This document shows, piece after piece, positions 52,001 through 60,260 of a stretch of 64,000 nucleotides of DNA (the stretch's first letter is position 1; every line of letters starts with the position of its first letter). The translations under genes and the position numbers were made by a program. The notes beneath the pieces were generated by a model. That model did not search any database. It had not been told where the DNA came from and worked only from the letters and a program-made list of their open reading frames with translations. The stretch lies in contig MPUH01000022.1 of NCBI GenBank assembly GCA_001970955.1, forward strand, positions 97,019 to 161,018, in the 5' to 3' direction. This DNA comes from Stentor coeruleus. Its lineage: Eukaryota; Ciliophora; Heterotrichea; Heterotrichida; Stentoridae.

Positions 52001-52367
52001 CATTAAAAAGATGCTGAAGGTCAATATTTGTGTCGTTTATTGTATCGGTCGCAGCATCTTCAGGATCTTCTTCTTGGTAAATTGAGTTGTCTTTAGGGAA
52101 ATAAGGATACTGGGCTAGTGGTAGAGGATTTTTAGTAACAGGCATTGTTAAGACAGTTAAGCATTTTTCACAGATCCGGTCGAGTTTGTCTCCGTTTTTT
52201 AAAATTACGTTGCTTTTTGAACAGCTTGCACAGAAAAGTAAACCACAGTATCGGCAGTGGTGTCGTCTGCGAAAGGAATTGAAGTTTTTTTCGCATTTAT
52301 AGCATGCTTTGGCATTGAAGTCTGGCATCCAGTTAGACTTCGCTAGTGGTATAACTTTCTTAGCCAT
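49086..52367 (-). CDS. PIKFYVE: FYVE-domain phosphatidylinositol 3-phosphate 5-kinase (Fab1/PIKfyve type)
   Basis: A 1093-aa protein. Residues about 14-71 are a FYVE zinc finger with WMPD, CYKCEKNF, RRRHHCRYCGLLFC and the closing CEKC. A chaperonin-like GroEL/TCP1 segment follows (about 215-330; MGSTGYFLGEKN, KPNVILLEKS), then a Cys-rich middle region. The C-terminal 270 residues are the type III PIP kinase domain: KVLGAYYVQVKN, IYDLKGTINKR, DYSILLIIN and GIIDYF. The order FYVE-CCT-CCR-kinase is that of Fab1/PIKfyve, which makes PI(3,5)P2 on endosomes and controls vacuole or contractile-vacuole membranes. It is about half the human length but has all modules. No DEP domain is seen. Several bias flips occur within the frame. 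Confidence 0.95.
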   Translation of the reverse strand: MAKKVIPLAKSNWMPDFNAKACYKCEKNFNSFRRRHHCRYCGLLFCASCSKSNVILKNGDKLDRICEKCLTVLTMPVTKNPLPLAQYPYFPKDNSIYQEEDPEDAATDTINDTNIDLQHLFNDIEYSHENPEQGDFASSEDIEAYLNARCKENLKDANAQDWTESLSHTIADVVKNIKLSKKDAMDLNKYLRIVRFPVEGKCRFFKGIVFKRLLASKWMPNKIRDPKIMILMGSTGYFLGEKNIVSMQKLIDQEKNFTKIFVDLIKNTIKPNVILLEKSMPYPIIEELSRIGIAVLLNVKKRTLKLVSRLTSAKILSSINQSFYQNTEFLGSCIEFWTQKIGSTVYCFFEANESSTQCGSVLFNPIEVDKKILKIIIMKLCVQYRSVLLEKNLLCLYSMQKVNYEEFHSSGSCFVYVSTCRGKMCSRPKIHRVEYYSKNGKSLGDFIKYSLTNALQKCENSCNKKIFNHTYYYFKGKGRVIITYSQIQCQFSTLQIYRECTVCSKKSETQKLSDLAWKFSFNKFIDNFFQMGHIEHQVCAHDFYKEGNFVFALANFSVNIYYEKTDQYSISRNTQYNSEIINSIFQDNWSNLLQSGKEFLLELKPMKDYLFKESFEKFNEKNCLEDGPIVNSAIRSIEESFMCVEENYNRIQCENPQDNLEIESFKKEFFFNISKLIINLEGSMNLLDIITERKSSDLENQSLQYPVGLYHNLPCLLAPITNKFGLLNNKNYLYFKQGLPGFYHKDSRFSIQVDEEDSLSIIAHALSSHEYYDAMEEYDDGNEDVYEKIESDLLGAQDDHFMFNDENYDNGGFESELQKENFRSIYGDSVSVKVVAYFYKQFHGMRHYAVGTHSEFLLSISQAQKEEMHLGKSKALFKCSVDDRFIIKIIGERQFRMFTDFAPNYFRHTCKNKFYNMPSCLVKVLGAYYVQVKNHSTGKTRQEWVLINENLAYKQPKTCLIYDLKGTINKRRKVQEGDEKTKMDLNFVEYMKGLPIVLQANDKKFLDAEIWNDTLFLYQQNIIDYSILLIINTEKNLLNYGIIDYFEQYTFERAIESKYKSVVGSEIPTIIYPKEYKSRFRQHLIQIYFMSVE

Positions 52368-53039
52368 TTAGTATAAGTAATTATTTTAGAATTTTGACAG
52401 GCCAAGGATAATAAAAAGATGAAGGAAATTTTAGTCATAGGTTAAAAAAGTTGTTGAAAGGGTTGCTATGGGATTTTGTTGTAAGATGATTATAATAAGA
52501 TGGCAACTGATGAAAAATATAGTAATCTTATATTAGTTTAAGGTGAAAAGTATATTTGTGATATGGTAAGTCTGTAATTAGGCGTAAAAAGTAAGTAAAT
52601 GAATAGATTTTAAAAAATGCTGACTTAAAATTTAGATATTAGAGGTAGGTTTTTTTCCTAATTAAAGCCTAGCTTACATGAAGGAAGTCGCTATGATTTT
52701 ATTGTTTATTAACAGAAAGTTTTGAATTATAAGAAATATGCTTTGAAGATAAGGTTTATAAAAATTATTAAATATGTAAGATAAAATAGGAGCTAATTAT
52801 TAGTCATATTTAAGATATATTAAATTATACCAGTAAGATAAATTTCTCGCTCTTTGGAGTGAATTTTATTTTTCCATATTTTATAATTTGAATTATAAAA
52901 GTGATTAAGCATAATAAAGTGTGCAATAAAATTTAAGATTTTAGAAGGGCCGGCTATAAGGAAAGTTTCAAAAATCTTATACAAAGACATTTTTAGCATA
53001 AATCTTTAAATATTATTCCTACAAGGAAATAAATATACT
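52368..53039. other. Divergent intergenic region
   Basis: 672 bp upstream of both PIKfyve (-) and the OSBP gene (+). G-biased and AT-rich. No motif recognised. Confidence 0.45.
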
Positions 53040-54863
53040 ATGGACATCACCAAAGAGGGAATGCTACTAAAATGGACAAACTACATTTACGGTTGGAAAA
53101 AGCGATATTTTGTTCTTCACGATGGCCTTCTAGAATACTGCAAACAAAAAGGAAACCCTTTAAAAGGTAAAATTTCACTATCAACAATGAGTGTTTCTAA
53201 GCATCCAAAAAAGGACTTAGAACTCATAGTCGATACCGGAACTCACAAAATCAGCTTGAAAGCAGCGAATGCAAAGGAAGCCCAAGAATGGTTTCTCTCT
53301 CTAAAACAAGCTACCTCTAAAGAATTTTCCCATTCCCTAAGCTTTCCTAGCGGGCTAATTCGCAGAGATAGTAACGAAGAAAAAGTCATATCAAGTGATA
53401 TTCTCGCATATAAAGTGGGAGAATTATGGAGTGTCTACGCAATGATGGGGGAATCTGTAGATAATATCCCTATTATCATCCGTAACAAATGCCCAGATCT
53501 AGAAAAGGCTATAAGCCTCTGCAATACTTTCAAACTATTAGCCTCTGAAACTCTATCTTTAGTAGAATCTACAAAACCTAATACTAACATGCGTCATAGT
53601 GTCGAAATCTGCGACTCGGCTTCCCATTCTATGCAATACCCACAAGAAAACCTAATAAAAGCAGTTGAAGAATGCAAATCAGAAGAATCAATAAAATTCG
53701 AAGATGCCAGAAGTCATTATTCAGAAGAGACACATGAAGACATAAACCCTCATAGAAAATGCTTACCTTATTTAAGAAACCCAAATCAAAAATACAATAT
53801 TTGGAGAGTTGTGAAAGACTCAGTAGGTAAGGAACTCAGCAAAATTGCAGTACCAGTATATTTTAATGAGCCTATAAGTTTCTTACAAAGGTTCTGTGAA
53901 GACATGACCTATAATGAAGTCCTGCTATCAGCATGTGAATTTGATGACCCATTATTGAGATTAGCATATGTAGCTTGCTTTGGGGTAACAAGCTATGCAT
54001 CGTCCCATCAAAGGAATATGAAACCTTTTAACCCATTACTCGGAGAAACTTATGAGCTCGTGAAAGATGGTTTTAGGATTTTAGCTGAGCAGGTAAGCCA
54101 TCATCCACCAATATCAGCAATGTTCTGTGAGCATAAAAAATATACATTTTCAGGAAGTGTTGATATAAAAACAAGCTTTAAAGGTACACATCTTAATATT
54201 ATTCCTAGAGGAAAGTATATAGTCGAGCTACTAGACCGTGGCGATCGTTATGTTTGGGAGAAACCTCATACAAATGTTCATAATATAATATTTGGTAAAA
54301 TGTATGTTGATCATTTTGGTAAAGTTGAAGTTGTTAATGAGAGCACTGGGGATAGATGTGTGCTTAATTATCATAGAAAAGGATGGTTTGAAAAAATTAA
54401 TAGGGATGTAACTGGAACTGTGACTAATAAAGATGGGAATCCACGCTATGAGATTTTTGGCCAATGGAATCATAGTATGTATGTTAGGGATATTATTACT
54501 AAAAAAGAAACTATGGTATGGCAGCAGATACCTTATCCTGAAGGTTATGACTATAATTATTTTTTTACAGATTTCGCTATAAATTCAAATTTACCCCCTG
54601 AAAACTACCAAGGACTTGCAAGGACAGATTCAAGATTTAGACCTGATCAGCGAGCTTTGGAGAATGGAGATTTGAAGCTGGCAGTGAGTGAAAAAAATAG
54701 ATTGGAAGAAAAGCAGAGGGTTGCTAGGAGAATTAGAGAGGAGCAAGGGATAGAGTATATACCTAGATGGTTTAGAGAGGAAAATGGGCTGTGGATATAT
54801 AATGGAGGATATTGGGAAGCTAGGGAAGAGAATAATTTTGTTGATTTGATGGATATATTTTAA
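53040..54863 (+). CDS. Oxysterol-binding protein-related lipid transfer protein with PH domain
   Basis: A 607-aa protein. Residues 4-93 form a PH domain (KEGMLLKWTNYIYGWKKRYFVL ... AQEWFLSLKQA), expected to bind phosphoinositides. A linker without a clear FFAT motif follows, then the OSBP-related domain (about 255-600) with FNPLLGETYEL and the signature EQVSHHPPIS (about 349-358). Members exchange sterol or phosphatidylserine for PI4P between membranes at contact sites. The C-terminal YIPRWFREE and W...GGYWEAR are also typical. The first half is C-biased and the second G-biased at third positions. Stop TAA; no intron required. Confidence 0.96.
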   Translation: MDITKEGMLLKWTNYIYGWKKRYFVLHDGLLEYCKQKGNPLKGKISLSTMSVSKHPKKDLELIVDTGTHKISLKAANAKEAQEWFLSLKQATSKEFSHSLSFPSGLIRRDSNEEKVISSDILAYKVGELWSVYAMMGESVDNIPIIIRNKCPDLEKAISLCNTFKLLASETLSLVESTKPNTNMRHSVEICDSASHSMQYPQENLIKAVEECKSEESIKFEDARSHYSEETHEDINPHRKCLPYLRNPNQKYNIWRVVKDSVGKELSKIAVPVYFNEPISFLQRFCEDMTYNEVLLSACEFDDPLLRLAYVACFGVTSYASSHQRNMKPFNPLLGETYELVKDGFRILAEQVSHHPPISAMFCEHKKYTFSGSVDIKTSFKGTHLNIIPRGKYIVELLDRGDRYVWEKPHTNVHNIIFGKMYVDHFGKVEVVNESTGDRCVLNYHRKGWFEKINRDVTGTVTNKDGNPRYEIFGQWNHSMYVRDIITKKETMVWQQIPYPEGYDYNYFFTDFAINSNLPPENYQGLARTDSRFRPDQRALENGDLKLAVSEKNRLEEKQRVARRIREEQGIEYIPRWFREENGLWIYNGGYWEAREENNFVDLMDIF

Positions 54864-55237
54864 GTATACTAATACTAAAATATGCTTTTTTTAGGTGGAT
54901 TTAGAGTTTTTGTTGGATGAAAGGAGAATTGAGTTTATTGAGAATTAGCATAAAATTAAAGGTGATGCAACAAGTGGACATAATATATGAAAAATGGAAG
55001 GTATTGTGATAGAGTATATGAATATAGATTATAATATTAAATTATATATTAAAATTCATACTTTGTAACAAATTATCGTGTGCATTCAATTCTTGAAATT
55101 CTTTATCCTCGCAGCTTTTTCTTCAACCTATCAAATTTCCTTATTTTTCCCTTTATTTGTTAATTAATCTTTACTATTTTGCATATGGTGTTCAGAATTG
55201 ATAATATAGATTAATATAATATTAGAGAATTATCAGA
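54864..55237. other. Intergenic region
   Basis: 374 bp of AT-rich sequence between the OSBP gene and the MLLE relic. Nothing recognised. Confidence 0.4.
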
Positions 55238-55482
55238 GAATCTTACTCTATAGTATTGAAGCTTACTAATCCACAAGTTGTTGGGAAAATTACTGAAATA
55301 CTATTAGAAATGGATGAAATTGAGGGTATAATTTGATTAATGATGAAATTATTTTGAGGGCTAGGGTTGATGAAGTGGTTGAAGTACTTAAAAAAGTTTG
55401 GGCTCAAAACAAAGATGCCTTGGCTGTGCTTTCTAATTTAATTTTGCTTAGGCTATTATGCAGGTTAGAGGTTAAGGTTTAG
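55238..55482 (+). pseudogene. Relic of a poly(A)-binding protein MLLE (PABC) domain
   Basis: Two frame-shifted pieces in order: KLTNPQVVGKITEILLEMDEIEGII up to a TGA at 55334, then DEIILRARVDEVVEVLKKVWAQ to a TAG at 55480-55482. The KITxxLLEMD helix and RVDEVVEVL helix match the MLLE domain of PABPs (usual KITGMLLEMD ... KVxEAxxVL). No RRMs are found upstream, no 15-nt intron repairs the shift, and there is no ATG, so it looks like the stranded 3' end of a PABP copy. Its last 18 bp overlap the 3' end of the FCP/SCP-type phosphatase gene on the other strand. Confidence 0.72.
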
Positions 55483-56885
55483 ATGAGGGTTTGGATTGCC
55501 TTTGAGAATTTCTTTGATCATCTGCTCTTTGAGCTCTCGAAGAGCTATGCGCACGTCTGGGACACCTTTTTTGGCGATTTGGATTAGAATTGGTAATAGG
55601 TCATTTAAGGCTGTATCATTAGGATCATCAAACCAACTTTTAATAAAAATCCCATTATGAGGCTGCAATTGGAAATTTTCCGCAACATTATCAACAATAA
55701 TAACCTTCGAAAGGTCTCTTCCAAGTTTTGCCAAATCCTTAAGAAAAAAATTCCCTTTCTGTGAACTATGCTGCCTATACAGCCGATGCTTCACATATGA
55801 ACTAGGGTCAAGTTGGTCTAATACCCAATCCGCATACTCTAATCGAAAATTACATCTTGCAATCCAGCAGTAAAAACAACAATTTCATACCATTCACTTG
55901 CAGCTTTTAAAAACTCTTCACATCTTGGCCTTATATAAACAGTTCCCTCTTCTTCAGTCTGAACAAAATGTACAAGTGTTTCATCAAGATCTAAAACTAA
56001 AGTATAAGTTCCAGAAGGACATGGTGGCAAAAAAGGTGCATCAGGTTTTAAAGCACTAGGCTCACTAAGAGAAATAGCTTGTGATAATGCATCTCTAACA
56101 GTAACATATTTGAGTTTATTAACAGTTTTTAATATTGAGAATATAGATGATGATAATGCTGATTGTTTAGAATTTTGACGAAAATGTCTACATATTTCTT
56201 TTAGTAAGCCTGACAAAATTTCTGTGTTTTGGTTAAGACTTATAGTTTTGTCTGTTACAGTGTTCATACGTCTAGATGATATGACTTCTCTAAGTTTTTT
56301 TAGCATTTGGGTTGCTGGGAAATGCACTTTTGAGTACATAAGATATAAGATTTCTATATAGTTTTGGTGTATAAATAGCATGAGGTTTTTTAAATTATCC
56401 ATTGCGTCGTCTGTACGGTAGAGTTCCCCTGAAAGCATGACCCCGCACAGTTCAACGATAAGAGCTTTACGGATCCATTTTTTAGTTTTGAGATCTTTGA
56501 AGCAGTCTTCTACCTCATAGATTCTGCTAGTTTTAATGAGTTCCCAGTATGCTTCACGGATTTGGTTAAAAGATTTTGCATCTTGAACGTTTTGAATAAG
56601 CTCCCACAGTTTGTTTTCAACTTTTATATAAAAGGAAAGCTTGATTTTTGTTATTGGGGAACTGTTGCGGGAACTATTTTTAGACGAACATAACGATTTG
56701 CGTACTTGCTTCATAAGTTCTTCGGTAAACGAATTGTTTGGGGATGGAAGCGGGTCTGTGTGGATTTTTTTGCCTTTAGTGGACTTAGTCTTAGTCATAG
56801 AGTTTCTCCTTTGCGTTATGCAAGGTGTTGATGACCTTTTAAGTAGAGGCAAATGATTTTTGCTACTTCTTTTCCCTGAATTCAT
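55465..56885 (-). CDS. FCP/SCP-type (HAD) phosphatase, two exons across a 17-nt intron
   Basis: Exon 1 (56885-55854) and exon 2 (55836-55465) give 467 aa with a TAA stop. The N-terminal 280 residues are helical with a Ser/Lys-rich start. The catalytic NIF/FCP domain begins at about 290: LVLDLDETLVHF (DxDxT nucleophile motif), VYIRPRCEEFL, YEIVVFTAG, then in exon 2 YADWVLDQLDP, KDLAKLGRDLSKVIIVDN and IKSWFDDPNDTAL. It belongs with CTDSP/Dullard phosphatases acting on Ser-P, such as the RNA polymerase II CTD or lipin. The join needs removal of 17 nt to restore frame at AGLQD-YADWV; the customary 15 nt would not keep the frame. Confidence 0.9.
55837..55853 (-). other. Apparent 17-nt intron in the phosphatase gene
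   Basis: Reads GTAATTTTCGATTAGAG on the - strand. The first 15 nt (ending TAG) look like a normal 15-nt intron, but only use of the AG two bases later keeps the conserved frame. A 2-nt sequence error is the alternative. Confidence 0.7.
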
Positions 56886-57892
56886 TTTTAAATTATTTGA
56901 GAAAATAAAACTAATGACAATTAAACTTAATATTTTGAAGCAGTGCTATATCTAAATCTGATTTTGAACAATTTTCTATAGTAATCCTTCACCTGATGAA
57001 TTCTTTTTAATAGTATTAATCTATTATCTGGAGTCAAAATTAGAGTATTTAAGTTTTTCGCGGATGCATTCATTGTATTTTAATATATGGTATTATCAGC
57101 AATTAGGCTATTATTGCTTAAGCTTTATAAGCTTTTTTATAATTTATTTCACATAGTACATTTTCATGAGCTTATTATCTTGAGATACGAACAGATACAG
57201 TCCTTTTAAATATGTAAGACATAAAGCAAAATTCTATAATATGCTAATGATATTATCAAGCATTTTATTGGTGTTGCTTCCGATATTTTTTATATTTGCA
57301 ACAATGAGCTGTAGTGAAAAGATAAAATTACCTATTAGTTAGTGAAATCTTCACAGACAAAGTACTAAGATAAGCTTGAAATTTGAAGATTTATAAGGAA
57401 AAGGATAGCAAATGATTTTTGATATCATATTTAAAGATTTGACTGAATTAAAATGTTGCTCAAACAATTTTTTATTAAATTTTGAAATATATATAATAGT
57501 ATATGGTATTAAAGGAAAGATTATAAAATTTTAGCATTTTGGAAGATAATAAAGGTCCGATATTATACAAGGTGCTATGGTATTAAGATTATTGCATATA
57601 AGCTAACAGAAGTGTTTTCTATAAAGCATTGCTTGCTTAAATTAAATATTTCAATATAAAAGTAATATAAAAACATGATCTCAAATATTTTTTATGATAG
57701 CATTATTTTTCTTATAAAAACTCAGTTGTCCTTATCTAAAATAAGCCTTAAAATATCAACTAAATTATTATATTCTCTAATAAAACAAACTATCCCTCAC
57801 ACTTCCTATACACACCAAAAGCTTAATGCTTTCATAAATAATGCACTTAAAACTTAACAATTTCATTATCAAATTAAATATACTAAATACTT
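56886..57892. other. Intergenic region
   Basis: 1,007 bp upstream of the phosphatase gene (-) and the next + gene. AT-rich; a 60-codon frame near 57675 has low-complexity Ile/Leu/Ser composition and is not supported as a gene. Confidence 0.45.
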
Positions 57893-58552
57893 ATGCGACT
57901 TATCAAAAATACAATATTTGCTAGCCTTGGACTGTTTGGTATTTCCTGTATATCCATAGAACTATTCCAATTGTATCTCCCTGAATTACTGAACGCTGCA
58001 ATAAAAGAACTCCTTTTAAATGACATACAGTACGTAAGCTCAGCTAGAAGTAAATCAATTATTACGAATGATGAGTCATTAATTACTACTTATAACGAAA
58101 TAAAAAAATTTACAGGCAAGTTGTTTAAAGAAATCATCAATGAGGATGAAGTATTTGATATATTAGCCAGATATTTTTTTAAGTCTGCAGAAAATCCTAT
58201 TTTTGAGCTTATTCTTGAAGAAACCATGATTAAAATAGCAGACACTAATTTGATTGAGTACAATATTAGAGATATGTTAAGAGGTATAGGGAGATATGAA
58301 AAATTTGAGAGGAATAGACTTGCCCTGAATCGTTTGAGATTCAATACTAAGTGGAAAAGCTATAGGGCCAATACCTTTCTTATTCCACTGCCGTACTGCA
58401 ACAAATACCCTTTAGGCCGATTTGAAAATAGAAATTTTAATTTGATTGAATCAATCATACGAAGTGGGTATATAAATGAACTGTGTCTAGATTTATCAAA
58501 AAACCTAATCGACCAAATTATTACGAGAAAGGAAAATAATAAACTAAATTAA
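57893..58552 (+). CDS. Membrane-anchored protein, unknown
   Basis: A 219-aa protein. Residues 6-30 (NTIFASLGLFGISCISIELF) form a single hydrophobic segment that could be a signal peptide, anchor or mitochondrial targeting-type helix. The rest is soluble, helical, and Ile/Asn/Arg-rich (DMLRGIGRYEKFERNRLALNR). No family recognised. It precedes the 14-3-3 gene by 152 bp on the same strand. Stop TAA. Confidence 0.7.
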   Translation: MRLIKNTIFASLGLFGISCISIELFQLYLPELLNAAIKELLLNDIQYVSSARSKSIITNDESLITTYNEIKKFTGKLFKEIINEDEVFDILARYFFKSAENPIFELILEETMIKIADTNLIEYNIRDMLRGIGRYEKFERNRLALNRLRFNTKWKSYRANTFLIPLPYCNKYPLGRFENRNFNLIESIIRSGYINELCLDLSKNLIDQIITRKENNKLN

Positions 58553-58704
58553 CCCTCCAAAGCGCCAAAAAAATCTTATTAAAACTTGGAAATAAAAATG
58601 GACGCGGGTTCTAGAAACTCAACTCAAAGCTAAATCTCTATTTTTCCACCTCTTCTTTCTCTTATATTTATCATAAATCCAATTTGAATGCTCTTATAAT
58701 ATAT

Positions 58705-59448
58705 ATGGTGAAACTTGATAATTTGAGTTCTCTATCTCGCGCTGAGCTACTGCTGTTGTGTAGAATGTCAGAACAGTCCGAAAGGTATGAAGAAATGATT
58801 GAGTTTGTCCGCGCGTTTATTGCAAAAGAACACTCAGAGCTCTCAGTTGAAGAACGCAACATCCTTTCTGTGGCTTACAAAAACGTGGTGGGCAATCGTC
58901 GAACAGCATGGAGAGTTTTGAATTCAATTGAACAAAAAGAAGCTCGTAGAGGTAATGAAGAAAACAAGGGTAGGGCAACTGCCTATAAAGAAAAAGTTGA
59001 AGGTGAACTGAGAAGCTTTTGCAGGGAAATCCTAAGGTTGATAGACTCTGATTTATTGCCGCATACTAATGATTCAGAAGGTAAAGTTTTCTTTTTAAAG
59101 ATGAAAGGTGACTATTATAGATATATTTGCGAGTTCGCTCAAGGCCAGTACAGAGATGAAAGTAGTAAAAGCGCGCAAGAATGCTATCAGCAAGCTTATG
59201 ACAAAGCTGTAACTGATTTGGACAGTACCCACCCAACAAGACTTGGACTTGCATTGAATTTCTCAGTATTTAATTATGAAATCATGCAGCAACAGACTGA
59301 TGCTTGCACTATGGCTCAGAAAGCATTTGATGATGCCATTCAAAATTTAGAAAATCTTACTGATGAAAGTGCTTATAAAGACTCGACCATGATCTTACAG
59401 CTGATAAGAGATAACCTTTCATTATGGACTTCTGAAGCAGAGAACTAA
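58705..59448 (+). CDS. 14-3-3 protein
   Basis: A 247-aa protein from ATG 58705, normal family length. Conserved blocks: RYEEMIEFVRAF, LSVEERNILSVAYKNVVGNRRTAWRVL, FFLKMKGDYYRYICEF, THPTRLGLALNFSVFNYEI and DSTMILQLIRDNLSLWTS. The phosphopeptide-binding residues (Lys in AYKN, Arg in NRR, and the R-Y pair in YYRY) are present, so it should bind pSer/pThr motifs as a dimer and scaffold kinase signalling in the cytosol. Intronless; stop TAA. An out-of-frame ATG lies just upstream at 58688. Confidence 0.98.
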   Translation: MVKLDNLSSLSRAELLLLCRMSEQSERYEEMIEFVRAFIAKEHSELSVEERNILSVAYKNVVGNRRTAWRVLNSIEQKEARRGNEENKGRATAYKEKVEGELRSFCREILRLIDSDLLPHTNDSEGKVFFLKMKGDYYRYICEFAQGQYRDESSKSAQECYQQAYDKAVTDLDSTHPTRLGLALNFSVFNYEIMQQQTDACTMAQKAFDDAIQNLENLTDESAYKDSTMILQLIRDNLSLWTSEAEN

Positions 59449-59554
59449 TAATAGTTAGCATTTAGGAACTTTTTTCCAAAAAAATTTTTTTATATGTATT
59501 AACTACTTAATATTTACCTTATTATAGATTAAGAATACACTATGAAATTTTAGA

Positions 59555-59654
59555 AAATAGATTCATCATTGTAAGTGTTACCTTATATAAGCTAAAGAAA
59601 AAATAAATAGATTCATCATTGTAAGTGTTACCTTATATAAGCTAAAGAAAAATA
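59555..59654. repeat. 50-bp tandem duplication
   Basis: AATAGATTCATCATTGTAAG and the following bases through AGCTAAAGAAAAA occur twice with an offset of 50 bp. The copies differ only in the length of an A run. Non-coding. Confidence 0.9.
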
Positions 59655-59779
59655 AATGGATTATCTTTGCTTTTGTATATAAATTACTTGAAAACCAAGA
59701 ATATATTTTTGTGATTATATAGCTTTTAGTCATATAAATTGTCTTTTGTTTCGTTTTTGATGATTTTTTACTCTTTTGC

Positions 59780-59920
59780 TAGTTAGTTAGTTAGTTAGAA
59801 AATATATCGTTCACAGTCGTGAACTCTGTATTAATTAATTTTCAAATGTTTTCTCCTATTTTCAATATTTTCTACGAAGTTTTTTATGATGCTATCTACC
59901 TTTCTTTTGATTTTAGTGCT
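59780..59920. repeat. Dispersed 141-bp repeat, copy 1
   Basis: Begins with four TTAG-type units and includes an inverted repeat GTTCACAGTCGTGAAC (6-bp arms). It matches 63751-63891 at 139 of 141 positions by eye, same orientation. On the - strand it holds a 29-codon open stretch (STKIKRKVDSIIKNFVENI...). Confidence 0.9.
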
Positions 59921-59939
59921 CTTTTCTCTTATGCATTTT

Positions 59940-60036
59940 TCAAACTTTTTGCCTTACTCTTTTGCTAAAATTGTTGTTATTTCTTCAGGTTAAGGTTTGC
60001 CAACAAAGGATAGTATTTATTATAAGACTGATGCTT
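59940..60036 (-). pseudogene. Relic of the C-terminal tail of a paralogous CAMK-like kinase
   Basis: Read on the - strand, NKYYPLLANL and, one frame over, PEEITTILAKE parallel the intact kinase to the right (NKYCSLVTGL, PNEITTILSNE). At the DNA level the two regions are visibly similar over about 60 bp. One frameshift and a stop separate the pieces and no kinase domain is attached. It is therefore a remnant of a second gene copy in the same orientation. Confidence 0.65.
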
Positions 60037-60145
60037 TTCTTTGCTTAAATCAGTTTTCATTACGATTTATAATATCATCAGTACAAGGATTTTATCTAGA
60101 AAAGATTTAAATTTAATTTTGTATGAGTTCAAAATTTTTTTTATT

Positions 60146-60260
60146 ATTATTAGAGCAAATATTAAGGATTTTGGCTGAGCATACTTGCATTTTGTTTTGA
60201 TANATTATTAGAGCAAATATTAAGGATTTTGGCTGAGCATACTTGCATTTTGTTTTGATA
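60146..60260. repeat. 57-bp duplication flanking an ambiguous base (assembly seam)
   Basis: Bases 60146-60202 and 60204-60260 are identical and separated by a single N at 60203. This is the signature of two contig ends abutted without recognising their overlap. The true sequence probably has one copy. Confidence 0.95.

Noticed and set aside
57675-57857. A 60-codon frame on the + strand
   Set aside because: Low-complexity Ile/Ser/Leu composition with no family; typical of AT-rich intergenic sequence.
59780-59798. TTAG repeats as internal telomeric sequence
   Set aside because: Only about four units, not a clean match to the heterotrich telomere repeat as I know it, and both copies belong to a longer non-telomeric 141-bp repeat.
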